Shown: positions 42,976-51,175, numbered from the stretch's first letter. The stretch: DNA of 64,000 bases from JBBARC01 sp040400005 (GCA_040400005.1 JBBARC010000003.1:49505-113504); one strand, 5' to 3'. Numbers and translations are program-made. Notes: generated from the letters alone by a model not told the origin.

Positions 42976-43278
42976 GTGCGCAGGCTTCAATATCTTCCCA
43001 CGGCCAGCCAAAACCTCAGCGACATCTACACCTACCTCGCGCGCGAAAGCCGCAGCCGCGATATAGCCCAAATGTTTATTAACCGCCTGCGCCAGCAATG
43101 AGAAAATCTGGCATCCCTGCCCGGAACACTCGGCCGCGCACGTCCCGAGTTGCACCCCGAGATCAGAAGTTTTGCCACCGGCAACTACGTGATCTTGTTG
43201 GCCTACCGCAAAGATGCGCTTGTTATCGTCAACATCATCGAAGGGCACCGCGATTTTCAGCCCTACGCAGATTTATAA
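42976..43278 (+). pseudogene. parE: ParE-like toxin with in-frame stop codon
   Basis: From GTG 42976 the frame reads LQYLPTASQNLSDIYTYLAR then FINRLRQQ and meets TGA at 43099-43101 (codon 42). Directly after it, still in frame, ENLASLPGTLGRARPELHPE, then FATGNYVILLAYRKDALVIV and IIEGHRDFQPYADL complete a normal ParE/RelE-superfamily fold of about 100 residues to TAA 43276. Only one substitution separates it from an intact toxin. The second half contains the Arg and the C-terminal strands needed for toxicity, so the product should be inactive unless the stop is read through. Confidence 0.85.
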
Positions 43279-43294
43279 GCGCGCCCACCCCCGC

Positions 43295-44650
43295 TCAAAC
43301 CGCCGATTCAATAAACACTTTGCTCACATCCCCGCCCCAAACTTTTTCATACCGGTTCAACCAATGCTCCGCCTGCGTCGGCCCGCCCGCCGCAATCTCA
43401 AATAACGGCGCCAGATACACCTCCTCCCCCAAACCCCGCGCCCGCAACCCATCGGCCGCAATCGCCACCGCCGCACGGGCTAAATCGCGCACGCTACCCT
43501 GCGGTGCCCGTGCCGCCATACCCTCGCGCGGCACATGCCCGCGCATCGCCGCATAATCCTGCCACGGCGCTTCGCGCACCAAGCTCAACGCCGCCGCTTG
43601 GGCTGCGGGGTCATACAGCAACCCCACCCAAAACGCCGATTGCGCCACCATCATGCCAACTGATCCGGTATCAGAGCCGCGCATTTCCAAAAACCGCTTT
43701 ATCCGCACATCGGTAAACACGGTAGTTACGTGATCGGTAAAATCACCAATCGTCGGCTCAATGCCTTTCAAGGCCTCCACCCGCCCGGCCATGAAATCGC
43801 GAAAACTGGCGCCGGCGACATCAATCAGCGTGTCGTTGCGCGAGACGAAATACATCGGCACATCCAGCAGCCACTGAACATATTTATCGAAACCAAAATC
43901 ATCATCCAGAAACAACGCGGGGATGCCGCTGCGCTGGTTATCGGTATCGGTCCATACCTGCGCGCGATACGATAAAAACCCGTTCGGCTTGCCCTCGGTA
44001 AACGGCGAATTGGCAAACAACGCGGTGGCTACTGGCTGCAACAACAATGATATGCGCAATTTTTCGCGCATGTCGGCCTCGTTTTCAAAATCCAGATTGG
44101 TCTGCACCGTGCACGTGCGCAGCATCATGTCCAACCCCATGCTACCCACCAGCGGCATGTAGCGCCGCATAATGGCGTAACGGCTTTTTGGCATCCACGG
44201 CATATCTTCGCGCCGCGCGGTTGGGTGAAAGCCCAGCAGTGCAAAGGCAATGCCCATGGGCCCTGCCACCGGCAGCACAGTTTTGAAATGGGCGGCAAAC
44301 TCCGCCCGCGTTTCGTGCAAATTACTTAATGTGCCACCGGACAATTCAAACTGCCCGCCCGGTTCAAGCGAAATACTTTCACCGCCGCGTTTTAGGCCAA
44401 TCAGCGCGCCCTGGTCGCGGATTTCCTCAAAACCCTGGCCGGCAATACCGGCCAGCAAATCGCCGATGCCCTTCGGCCCGTACGGGATAGGTTCAAAATG
44501 CCCGCCGGCATCAGGGCGGCGAAAGCCAAATTTTTCGTGCTCAGTGCCAATCCGCCAGTCACCGCGGGGCTTGCCACCGGCCGCCAGATTTGCCGAAAGG
44601 TCTGCCACCGATCGTATCGGTGTCGCGTCTTGCTCGCCAGGGTTGGACAT
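43295..44650 (-). CDS. gshA: Glutamate-cysteine ligase, plant/alphaproteobacterial type
   Basis: The 451-residue protein matches the class III (plant-like) GshA found in alphaproteobacteria: WRIGTEHEKFGFRR at the N-terminus (catalytic Glu), ISLEPGGQFELSGG, GFHPTARREDMPWMPKSRY, MMLRTCTVQTNLDFENEADM, and RIKRFLEMRGSDTGS near the C-terminus. It makes gamma-glutamylcysteine, the first step of glutathione synthesis, using ATP. The gene is 34 nt downstream of rsmE on the same strand, a pairing common in alphaproteobacteria. Product is cytoplasmic. Confidence 0.93.
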   Translation of the reverse strand: MSNPGEQDATPIRSVADLSANLAAGGKPRGDWRIGTEHEKFGFRRPDAGGHFEPIPYGPKGIGDLLAGIAGQGFEEIRDQGALIGLKRGGESISLEPGGQFELSGGTLSNLHETRAEFAAHFKTVLPVAGPMGIAFALLGFHPTARREDMPWMPKSRYAIMRRYMPLVGSMGLDMMLRTCTVQTNLDFENEADMREKLRISLLLQPVATALFANSPFTEGKPNGFLSYRAQVWTDTDNQRSGIPALFLDDDFGFDKYVQWLLDVPMYFVSRNDTLIDVAGASFRDFMAGRVEALKGIEPTIGDFTDHVTTVFTDVRIKRFLEMRGSDTGSVGMMVAQSAFWVGLLYDPAAQAAALSLVREAPWQDYAAMRGHVPREGMAARAPQGSVRDLARAAVAIAADGLRARGLGEEVYLAPLFEIAAGGPTQAEHWLNRYEKVWGGDVSKVFIESAV

Positions 44651-44683
44651 TGCTCTCCCGATGCGCCCGGTTGGGTCGCGATC

Positions 44684-45394
44684 TTATTGGTTAGACCAGC
44701 TTCGCGCCTGAAGGGCGGCAAGGCCCGCGATGACCGCGGTCTCGGCCCGAAGGATACGGCGCCCGAGAGTGACCCCGCAGACAAAGGGTGTCGCGCGCAA
44801 AAAATCAAGCTCACGCGGCGAAAAACCTCCCTCCGGCCCAATCAGCAGCGCCGCCGGTGCCGCCGGCCAAGCCCCAACCGCCCCCTGCCGTTCAATCGCC
44901 ACGGCCAGCCCGCGCCCGGCCGGCCAGGCGGATAAACAGCTATATAAATCAATCGGCTGGGCAATGTCGGGCACCGTCAGCCGCTCACTTTGCTCGGCCG
45001 CCTCGCGGGCAATGGTCACCAGCCGATCGCCATTCACCCTCGCCGCCCCGGTGCGCTCCGTGATCACCGGCAAAATCCGTGAAACCCCCAGCTCGGTCGC
45101 AGCGCGCACCACCAAATCGGTGGCATCGCGCTTCAAAATGGCGAACACCAGCCAAATATCGGCATCATCCGCCTGCACCCGCAACCGCTCGCCCAGGCCA
45201 AACACCGCCCGCCCGCGGCCAATACTGGCAATGGTTGCCGCCCACGCGCCGTCGCGCCCATTAAACAGCACAACCCCATCCCCCGCCGCCCGGCGCATCA
45301 CATTACCCAAATAATGCGCCTGCTCGGGCGCCGCCGTGATCAACGGATCAGGCCCCAGGGCATCAGGCACAAACAGGCGGGGTGGTGACGACAT
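44684..45394 (-). CDS. rsmE: 16S rRNA m3U1498 methyltransferase RsmE
   Basis: The 236-residue protein has the RsmE layout. An N-terminal PUA-like domain contains HYLGNVMRRAAGDGVVLFNG, followed by a SPOUT methyltransferase domain with ERTGAARVNGDRLVTIAREA, the conserved E-Q-S-x-R segment AAEQSERLTVPDI, LLIGPEGGFSPRELDFL (SAM knot) and TLGRRILRAETAVIAGLAAL. It methylates U1498 of 16S rRNA. It is first in a two-gene unit with gshA. The 395-bp stretch upstream (45395-45789) holds no gene, only repeats and the feo promoter region. Confidence 0.92.
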   Translation of the reverse strand: MSSPPRLFVPDALGPDPLITAAPEQAHYLGNVMRRAAGDGVVLFNGRDGAWAATIASIGRGRAVFGLGERLRVQADDADIWLVFAILKRDATDLVVRAATELGVSRILPVITERTGAARVNGDRLVTIAREAAEQSERLTVPDIAQPIDLYSCLSAWPAGRGLAVAIERQGAVGAWPAAPAALLIGPEGGFSPRELDFLRATPFVCGVTLGRRILRAETAVIAGLAALQARSWSNQ

Positions 45395-45451
45395 GGGGCT
45401 GGCCGTGGTTAAGGTTAAAGAAGGTCAAGGTTTTCGCCCCCTCACCCTCGT

Positions 45452-45580
45452 CTAATACCAACATCCCGCTTAAGGGCTGCTATTATATCGCCGCTTTTGC
45501 AGCGCTTTCAGGCCATTATCGCGCATCAGACGTCAAGCATCCGATGAGCACTGTCGCGATGGTCAATTAGCTTAAGCGGG
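45452..45580. repeat. Inverted repeat with CTTAAGCGGG arms and TTGGTATWAG core
   Basis: CCCGCTTAAG (45465-45474) is exactly complementary to CTTAAGCGGG (45571-45580). Next to the left arm lies CTAATACCAA (45452-45461). The same two elements occur together at 19735-19756, which marks a dispersed intergenic repeat. No gene is seen in 45395-45740. Confidence 0.55.
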
Positions 45581-45745
45581 CCGCCAGGCTGCCCCAGGGA
45601 CTAAAGTCGCCTCACCGGAGAAATCCTGCGCCCCAGCGAGGCGGCGAAGGGTTCTTCTGGCCGGGCCTTTCGCGGCTTGGACCGTTCGACCCGTACGGTG
45701 CCGCCGGTGCCCAGAGGTGCCATCAGCTGTCGCCAGGCCTGCAAT

Positions 45746-45760
45746 TGCGAACGCTTCTCA
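45746..45760 (+). promoter_or_regulatory. Candidate Fur box before feoAB
   Basis: TGCGAACGCTTCTCA has the 7-1-7 form of a Fur site: the right half CTTCTCA pairs with 5 of 7 bases of the left half. It lies 30 nt upstream of the feoA ATG. Fe(II) uptake operons are usually Fur-repressed, which supports the reading, but the match is imperfect. Confidence 0.4.
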
Positions 45761-45789
45761 TAAGCACCCCTTGGGGCTAGATAGGTCCC

Positions 45790-46080
45790 ATGAACCACAG
45801 AATCAGACCCGTCGTGAACACCCTCGGGGCCGCCGAACTCGGCTATATCGGCCGTATCGAAAAAATCGACGCAGCAAGCTGCGCCGCCTCGCTGCCCAGA
45901 GAAGAGCTGGAGCGGCGCCTGCTGGAAATGGGATTCGTTGAGGGCGCCACTGTGCAAATCCGCCACCAGGGCCTGTTCGGCCGCGACCCGATCGCGGTGC
46001 GGATAGACGGCGCGACGGTCGCGCTGCGCCGCGCAGAGGCACACGCCATTCAGGTCCAGCCACTGAACCGCCCCCAATGA
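45790..46080 (+). CDS. feoA: FeoA ferrous-iron transport protein
   Basis: The 96-residue SH3-like protein shows the FeoA pattern: LGYIGRIEKIDAASCAASLP, ELERRLLEMGFVEGATVQIR (the conserved L-x-x-x-G-F/L-x-x-G) and FGRDPIAVRIDGATVALRRA followed by EAHAIQVQPL. FeoA assists FeoB in Fe(II) uptake. Its TGA overlaps the feoB ATG by 4 nt. No FeoC is present after feoB. Confidence 0.88.
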   Translation: MNHRIRPVVNTLGAAELGYIGRIEKIDAASCAASLPREELERRLLEMGFVEGATVQIRHQGLFGRDPIAVRIDGATVALRRAEAHAIQVQPLNRPQ

Positions 46081-47996
46081 GCGAGATCGCGCCGGCGCTT
46101 CCTGGCCGCTTAGCGCACAGCGCTGTCACCACGCGGCCGGTAAATGCAGCCCTGGTGGGCAATCCAAATTGCGGCAAGACGGCGCTGTTCAACGCGCTGA
46201 CCGGAAGCCGGCAGAAAGTTGCCAACTACCCGGGCGTGACCGTGGAAAGTCAGCAGGGCGAGCTGGTCACACCCGCCGGGCGCGCCGTGCGCCTGGTTGA
46301 TCTGCCAGGCACCTATTCACTGCGCGCGCGCAGCCCGGACGAGGAGGTCACCCGCGATGTGGTGCTCGGCCGGCTGCGTGGCGAGGCGCGGCCGGATATT
46401 TTGCTGTGCGTCGCCGACGCGACGAATTTGCGCGTGGCCATACGGCTCGTGCTGGAGCTGCGCGAGGTTGGGCGGCCGATGCTGCTGGCGCTGAACATGT
46501 TTGACATCGCCCGCCACCGCGGCTTCACCATCGATACTGAACGGCTCAGTGCGGCGCTTGGCGTGCCGGTTGTCGGATCAGTCGCGGTGCGGCGCGGCGG
46601 CACACAGGCCTTGCTGGAAGGCCTCGACACCCTGGCCGCGGCACCACCGGATGAGACCGCCGACCGTTGGGCACCGCGCACTGGCGCCGGCATCCGCGAT
46701 CTGCAGCGCCAAGCCGACCAGATCGTCGCCGCCTGCGTTACCTTTCCGGCCAAGCCGGATACCGTAACCGCGCGCATCGACGCGGTGCTGCTGCACCCGG
46801 TCTGGGGTCTGGTGATCCTGCTGATGTTGCTGTTCGTGATGTTCCAGGCAGTGTTCACCTGGGCGCAGGCACCGATGGACGCGATCAAGGCCAGTTTCGA
46901 CTGGCTCGGCGCCATGGCCGGCACCGTGCTGCCAGACGGGCTGCTGCTCAGCTTCGTACGCAACGGGCTGATCGGCGGCGTTGGTGCCGTGCTGGTGTTC
47001 CTGCCGCAGATCCTGATGCTGTTCCTGTTTATCCTCGTACTGGAGGATTTCGGCTACATGGCGCGGGCGGCGTTCCTGATGGACCGCATCATGGGCGGTG
47101 CGGGGCTGCACGGGCGCGCGTTCATCCCGCTGCTGTCCAGCTTCGCCTGCGCCATCCCCGGCATAATGGCGACACGCGTGATCGACAGCCGGCGCGACCG
47201 CCTAGCCACCATCATGGTGGCGCCACTCATGACCTGCTCAGCGCGTATCCCAGTCTACACGCTGATCATCTCCGCCTTCATCGCCGACCGCACGGTGTGG
47301 GGCGGGCTCAGACTGCAGGGGCTGGTGATGTTCGGGCTTTACGCCGTGGGCATCGTCAGCGCGTTGGGCGTGTCATTCATCCTCAAGCGGCTAGTGTGGC
47401 GCAACACGCCGGCCGAGCCCTTCATGCTGGAACTGCCCGACTACAAGCTGCCGAACGGGCGCAACATCGCCATGGCGCTGGTTCAGCGGGCGCGCGCGTT
47501 TTTGTATCGCGCCGGAACAACCATTCTGGCGATGATGATCGTCATCTGGTTTCTCGCCTCGGTGCCGGGCCCGCCGCCGGGCGCTACCCAGCCCGCCATA
47601 AGCTACAGCTTCGCCGCCCAGATCGGGCATGTTATGGAGCCGGTGCTGGCGCCGCTGGGCTTCAATTGGCAGATCAACGTGGCCCTGCTGCCCGGCATGG
47701 CGGCCCGCGAGGTCGCGGTGGCGTCCCTCGGCACGGTCTACGCCATCAGCGGCAGCGGTAGCGGGGCCACCGCACAACTCGGCCAGGCGCTTGCCGGCAA
47801 ATGGAGCCTGGCAACGGCGTTGTCGCTGCTGGCCTGGTATATCTTCGCGCCGCAATGCGCCTCCACCCTGGCGACCGTGCGGCGGGAGACTGGGTCCTGG
47901 GCCTGGATGGCGGTGCTGTTCGGCTACATGCTGGCGCTCGCCTACGCGGCATCGTTCGCAACCTACCAGATAGCCGTGGCGTTAGGCGCTGGGTAA
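46077..47996 (+). CDS. feoB: FeoB ferrous-iron transporter
   Basis: The 639-residue protein has an N-terminal G domain, GNPNCGKTALFNALTGSRQ (G1), YPGVTVE (G2), VDLPGTYSL (G3) and ALNMFDIA (G4). A helical spacer and membrane core of two Gate motifs follow; SFACAIPGIMATRVI includes the conserved Cys of Gate I, and GMAAREVAVASLGTVYAISG belongs to Gate II. It is somewhat shorter than E. coli FeoB (773 residues), lacking most of the C-terminal cytoplasmic tail, which is common in alphaproteobacteria. It imports Fe(II). The last 15 nt overlap the convergent desaturase gene. Confidence 0.92.
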   Translation: MSEIAPALPGRLAHSAVTTRPVNAALVGNPNCGKTALFNALTGSRQKVANYPGVTVESQQGELVTPAGRAVRLVDLPGTYSLRARSPDEEVTRDVVLGRLRGEARPDILLCVADATNLRVAIRLVLELREVGRPMLLALNMFDIARHRGFTIDTERLSAALGVPVVGSVAVRRGGTQALLEGLDTLAAAPPDETADRWAPRTGAGIRDLQRQADQIVAACVTFPAKPDTVTARIDAVLLHPVWGLVILLMLLFVMFQAVFTWAQAPMDAIKASFDWLGAMAGTVLPDGLLLSFVRNGLIGGVGAVLVFLPQILMLFLFILVLEDFGYMARAAFLMDRIMGGAGLHGRAFIPLLSSFACAIPGIMATRVIDSRRDRLATIMVAPLMTCSARIPVYTLIISAFIADRTVWGGLRLQGLVMFGLYAVGIVSALGVSFILKRLVWRNTPAEPFMLELPDYKLPNGRNIAMALVQRARAFLYRAGTTILAMMIVIWFLASVPGPPPGATQPAISYSFAAQIGHVMEPVLAPLGFNWQINVALLPGMAAREVAVASLGTVYAISGSGSGATAQLGQALAGKWSLATALSLLAWYIFAPQCASTLATVRRETGSWAWMAVLFGYMLALAYAASFATYQIAVALGAG

Positions 47997-49340
47997 GCCT
48001 GCCGGGGCACTGCCCGCGGGCACACTGCTGGCCTGCTCGCCCGCCCGCGCCACACCCCGATGCACCGCGACATCGCAATCACTCTCGGGCACGGCCCGGC
48101 AAGCGAGAATAAGCCCGGCCGCGCGTTCTGCATCCGACAGCGCGTAGTCGGCATAGGCTTTAAGCGACACCTGCCCGTGTTCCAGCCGGGATTTGCACGA
48201 TCCGCAATTGCCGCTTTCGCAGCCATGCGGATAGCGCACCCCTTCACGCAGGGCGGCTTGCAAAATCGTTTCGCCAGGCTTGGTGATGATACTGCGCTTA
48301 GCGTGGCGGATGGTGACGGTATAACCGGTGCGTCCGATCCGCTGAGATTGGGCCAGCGGCGCCTTCTTCTCCGGGACCGCCACCGACGGGGCCGCGATCG
48401 ACGGGGCCGTGATCGACGGGGCCGCGACCGACGGGGCCGCGATCGCCTCGCGGGTGCGGCCAGCCGCTTGCGCCCGCACATCACCGAACGGCGCTTCGAT
48501 CAGCGCGCCGTTGCGGATCAAAAACCCTTCGAGCGCCGCAAACACCGCATCATAGCGCCAGAACGGCACATTGGGCAGAATATGATGGATAAGATGGTAG
48601 TTCTGCCAAAATGTCGGCCATTTCAGGCCAGGAACCAGGATAATGCGGGTCGCACGCAGCCAGTCCTGATTGTTATGCGGGCGATGCGGCAGCCAGTCGA
48701 ACAGCAAGGCGAGTGCCACAACCGCCAGCACCACCGGCAAAACCCAGAATAGCAGCACGAATTTTGCGCTTAGAAACACCGCCGTAAGGGTCGCGAATGC
48801 CACCAGCACTGCAACCTCGGTCAGGCCGCGCAAGCCATCGCCGGGCCGCCCTTCCAGCACCCGCCGACGGGTTGCAACGAACCAGGCGTAATAGGGAAAC
48901 AAGGTGATCGCCCGCAGCACCACCAGTGGCATGCGGCCTTCCACCCAGCGGTCGGGGTCGTACTGCGGATGATTGACATGCGTGTGGTGGGTCAGATGCA
49001 CCGTGCGGAACAGGCAATAAGGCGCGAATAGCGGAATGCCACTAATATAACCGACCAGGCGATCCAGCCATGCGAGCCCCGGGCGGTGGCCGCTGACATT
49101 TCCGTGCACGGCCTCATGCAGCGGCGTGAAAATCGCAAACAGGAATACCGCGTTCATCGCAACACTGCCCCAGGCCGGCCAAAGCCCCTGTAGCCCGGCC
49201 GCACTGGACGCGGCCAAGCCCGCCACGCACGCGGCGGTCAGCACGATGGTCGGCCAGGCGATGCCGCCGCTATATCGCGCGGCGGCGCGGGCGATCGCTG
49301 TGCTGTCGTGAACCGGCGCCATAGCGGCGGACTGGGACAT
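47982..49340 (-). CDS. Membrane di-iron desaturase/hydroxylase fused to a [2Fe-2S] ferredoxin (CrtR-like candidate)
   Basis: The 452-residue protein joins two modules. Residues about 25-290 are a fatty-acid-desaturase-superfamily membrane domain with histidine boxes HEAVH (75-79), HLTHH (115-119) and NYHLIHH (247-253). The context HVNHPQYDPDRWVEG resembles the box region of CrtR-type carotenoid hydroxylases. After a linker of repeated APS(I/V)A units (about 301-322), residues about 335-435 form a plant-type ferredoxin with cluster ligands Cys374, Cys379, Cys382 and Cys414. The fusion supplies its own electron carrier. Substrate could be a carotenoid ring (beta-carotene 3-hydroxylation) or a fatty acyl chain; the adjacent retinal/carotenoid genes favour the former, but motif evidence cannot decide. 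It is divergent from a TetR gene. Confidence 0.75.
   Translation of the reverse strand: MSQSAAMAPVHDSTAIARAAARYSGGIAWPTIVLTAACVAGLAASSAAGLQGLWPAWGSVAMNAVFLFAIFTPLHEAVHGNVSGHRPGLAWLDRLVGYISGIPLFAPYCLFRTVHLTHHTHVNHPQYDPDRWVEGRMPLVVLRAITLFPYYAWFVATRRRVLEGRPGDGLRGLTEVAVLVAFATLTAVFLSAKFVLLFWVLPVVLAVVALALLFDWLPHRPHNNQDWLRATRIILVPGLKWPTFWQNYHLIHHILPNVPFWRYDAVFAALEGFLIRNGALIEAPFGDVRAQAAGRTREAIAAPSVAAPSITAPSIAAPSVAVPEKKAPLAQSQRIGRTGYTVTIRHAKRSIITKPGETILQAALREGVRYPHGCESGNCGSCKSRLEHGQVSLKAYADYALSDAERAAGLILACRAVPESDCDVAVHRGVARAGEQASSVPAGSAPAGLPSA
48375..48441 (-). repeat. 15-bp in-gene tandem repeats encoding the desaturase-ferredoxin linker
   Basis: Four to five imperfect 15-bp units with core GACGGGGCC (plus strand) encode the repeated APSIA/APSVA pentapeptides between the desaturase and the ferredoxin. 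The period is a multiple of three, so copy number can change without loss of frame and would alter the tether length. Confidence 0.8.
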
Positions 49341-49396
49341 GAACCAACTCCTCTGGCGCTAGTCACTGGGCGCCGCTAGCGTGTGTTTGCGCAATA

Positions 49397-49408
49397 ACAC
49401 TAATGTGT
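49397..49408. promoter_or_regulatory. Candidate operator between the desaturase and TetR genes
   Basis: ACAC and GTGT arms (49397-49400, 49405-49408) flank TAAT in the 91-bp AT-richer gap between the divergent genes. A small palindrome at this place is where a TetR-type repressor would bind. The arms are short, so support is limited. Confidence 0.3.
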
Positions 49409-49431
49409 CTTCTGTCAATAAGAACCACCCA

Positions 49432-50055
49432 ATGCCCCCTCGCACCAGCCCCAAAGCGCCCCGCACCCGCCTGCCCCCCGATGCCCGCCGCGCTCAGCTT
49501 CTGGCCTGCGCATTGGCAAGTTTCGCCGAACACGGCATTGCCCGCGCGACACAATCCGTGGTCGCCACCCGTGCTGGCGTGTCGGTATCCGCGGTCTATT
49601 CCTACTTCCCAACACGGGAAGATCTGGTTGATGCGGTGCTGGAGGATGTGGAGCGGCGCCTGGTGGCGCTCTGCGCCGAGGGCCTAGTTGCGGCGGGGCC
49701 GGTGCAGCAGGTGCTTGCCGCCTTGGCGACCGGCTTTGCCAGGCTTACCCACAGTGATCCTGATCTGATCATTGTCTGGCTGGATTGGAGTACCAGTGTC
49801 GGTAGTCCGCTATTTGCTCGTTATGCCGCGGCAAGTGACCGGGTGCTGGGGTTGATGCGCCCGGTGTTACGGCGAGGCATAGAGACCGGCGAGGTTCCCG
49901 CAGGCCAGGATATTGATGCCGCCGCCCAGGCACTGCTGAACAGCGCCTATGCGCTGACCCTGCTGCGCTTTTCCGGCCGGGCCGAAGCGGAGATTGACGC
50001 CTATATCAGGGTGGCCGTGCGCGGGGTTATGGGTTTGGCCGCGCCAACCTCCTGA
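49432..50055 (+). CDS. TetR/AcrR-family regulator
   Basis: The 207-residue protein has an N-terminal TetR HTH: ARRAQLLACALASFAEHGIA, TQSVVATRAGVSVSAVYSYF and PTREDLVDAVLEDVERRLV. It is followed by an all-helical ligand domain (HSDPDLIIVWLDWSTSVGSP and DAAAQALLNSAYALTLLRFS). ATG at 49432 directly precedes the conserved region; an in-frame GTG at 49381 lies in the probable operator. It is divergently transcribed from the desaturase-ferredoxin gene, so that gene is the most likely target. The ligand is unknown; lipids or isoprenoids are plausible. Confidence 0.82.
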   Translation: MPPRTSPKAPRTRLPPDARRAQLLACALASFAEHGIARATQSVVATRAGVSVSAVYSYFPTREDLVDAVLEDVERRLVALCAEGLVAAGPVQQVLAALATGFARLTHSDPDLIIVWLDWSTSVGSPLFARYAAASDRVLGLMRPVLRRGIETGEVPAGQDIDAAAQALLNSAYALTLLRFSGRAEAEIDAYIRVAVRGVMGLAAPTS

Positions 50056-50193
50056 TTGCGCCGCCACATGCGCGCCGCCGCGCCCCAAAGCGGCTGGCGG
50101 CCTTGGCGATGATGGCATGGTACCTGGAGGCGGCGCCGGGCGCGGCGGAATTGCCACGATTGCAGAAAGCCGCAGGGCGCCGATATACGACAG

Positions 50194-50775
50194 ATGAGCG
50201 CGCATCAGTATTCCCATCCCACTGCGATCGCCGACGCCGTAATCTTGGCCAGGATCGTCGACGTCATTCCTGGCCTGATGGGCGATATCCGTTCAGACCA
50301 CGCCGGCGAGACCGGCGCCGTTATGATATACCGCGGCATTCTGGCCGGCACCCGTAGCACCGCGATACGGGATTTCGCGCGGATGCACCTGGTTACGGAA
50401 CGCCAGCATCTCGCGCAATTCGCGGCATTATTACCACTGGCGGAACGCAGCGTATTGCTGCCGCTATGGCAGATTGCCGGCTGGCTCACCGGATTTCTGC
50501 CGGCGCTCGTGGGCGATCGCGCTGTTTACGTAACAATCGATGCGGTTGAGACCTTCGTTGACCAACATTACGAAGATCAGGTTCGCAAACTGCCGGCGCA
50601 AGGGCCAGGCGGTGCGCTGCGGTCGCTTCTTATCGCCTGTCAGGCCGACGAGGTGCACCATCGCGACGAGGCGAGGGCGGCGAACATCATGCCGGATGGC
50701 TTTCTAGAAAGAGGCTGGCGGTGGCTTGTGGCCACCGGCAGCGCGCTGGCGGTGGCTGCCGCACGGCGCCTATGA
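50194..50775 (+). CDS. coq7: Coq7-type demethoxyubiquinone hydroxylase family protein
   Basis: The 193-residue protein has the carboxylate di-iron ligands of Coq7 in the expected order. These are the first Glu in RSDHAGETGAVMIYRG, E-x-x-H in LVTERQHLAQF, Glu in AVETFVDQHYEDQ, and a second E-x-x-H in ADEVHHRDEA. It hydroxylates C6 of the demethoxyubiquinone ring in ubiquinone synthesis, in the membrane interface. Location is unusual: it lies in the region with the rhodopsin and carotenoid genes, not with other ubi genes, though ubiA is 10 kb away. Its stop overlaps the DCC gene (ATGA). Confidence 0.87.
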   Translation: MSAHQYSHPTAIADAVILARIVDVIPGLMGDIRSDHAGETGAVMIYRGILAGTRSTAIRDFARMHLVTERQHLAQFAALLPLAERSVLLPLWQIAGWLTGFLPALVGDRAVYVTIDAVETFVDQHYEDQVRKLPAQGPGGALRSLLIACQADEVHHRDEARAANIMPDGFLERGWRWLVATGSALAVAAARRL

Positions 50776-51122
50776 TACTGCAGCGTCCGGTTGTTTATTA
50801 CGATGGCGGATGCCCGGTCTGCGCGCGCGAAATCGCCTTCTATAAACAGCGTCAGGGCGGGCAATCGTTTATCTGGGTGGACATAGCACAGGCCGGCACG
50901 GCGGAGATTGCCCCCGGCGTGTCGCGGCAGGCGGCGCTGGCCAGACTGCACGTGCGGCGGGCGGACGGCACGATCGTTACCGGTGCCGCGGCGTTCGCGG
51001 AAATCTGGCGCGGTATGCCCGGTTTGCGGTGGCTTGGCCAGTTGGTTGCCGTGCCGCCCTTTGGCGCACTGGCTGAGCTGTCTTACCGCATCTTTTTACG
51101 CGTGCGCGTGATCTGGCGTTAA
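50772..51122 (+). CDS. DCC-family thiol-disulfide oxidoreductase-like protein
   Basis: The 116-residue protein begins VVYYDGGCPVCAREIAFYKQ, the D-G-x-C-x-x-C motif that defines the DCC family. The DxxC-like region IWVDIAQAG and PPFGALAELSYRIFLRVRVI follow as usual. The two Cys suggest a thioredoxin-like redox role, but no substrate is established for the family. It is translationally coupled to coq7 through the ATGA overlap, so a common function in quinone or redox metabolism is likely. Confidence 0.8.
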   Translation: MILQRPVVYYDGGCPVCAREIAFYKQRQGGQSFIWVDIAQAGTAEIAPGVSRQAALARLHVRRADGTIVTGAAAFAEIWRGMPGLRWLGQLVAVPPFGALAELSYRIFLRVRVIWR

Positions 51123-51175
51123 AAAATCGGCGTTAAAAAATGGGCGTTGGAAAAATGACGCTAGAAGAGGGACGT
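51113..51175. repeat. Degenerate tandem repeat of a 14-15-bp GGCGTTAAAAAAT unit
   Basis: The last codons and stop of the DCC gene (GGCGTTAAAAAATC) are repeated just after it as GGCGTTAAAAAATG, then GGCGTTGGAAAAATG and more weakly ACGCTAGAAGAGG. The array seems to have grown out of the gene end by slippage. Confidence 0.65.

Noticed and set aside
47982..49340. Interpretation as a CrtW-type carotenoid ketolase
   Set aside because: The His-box context (HVNHPQYDPD, NYHLIHH) is closer to CrtR/acyl desaturases, and CrtW proteins are smaller with different box spacing and no ferredoxin.
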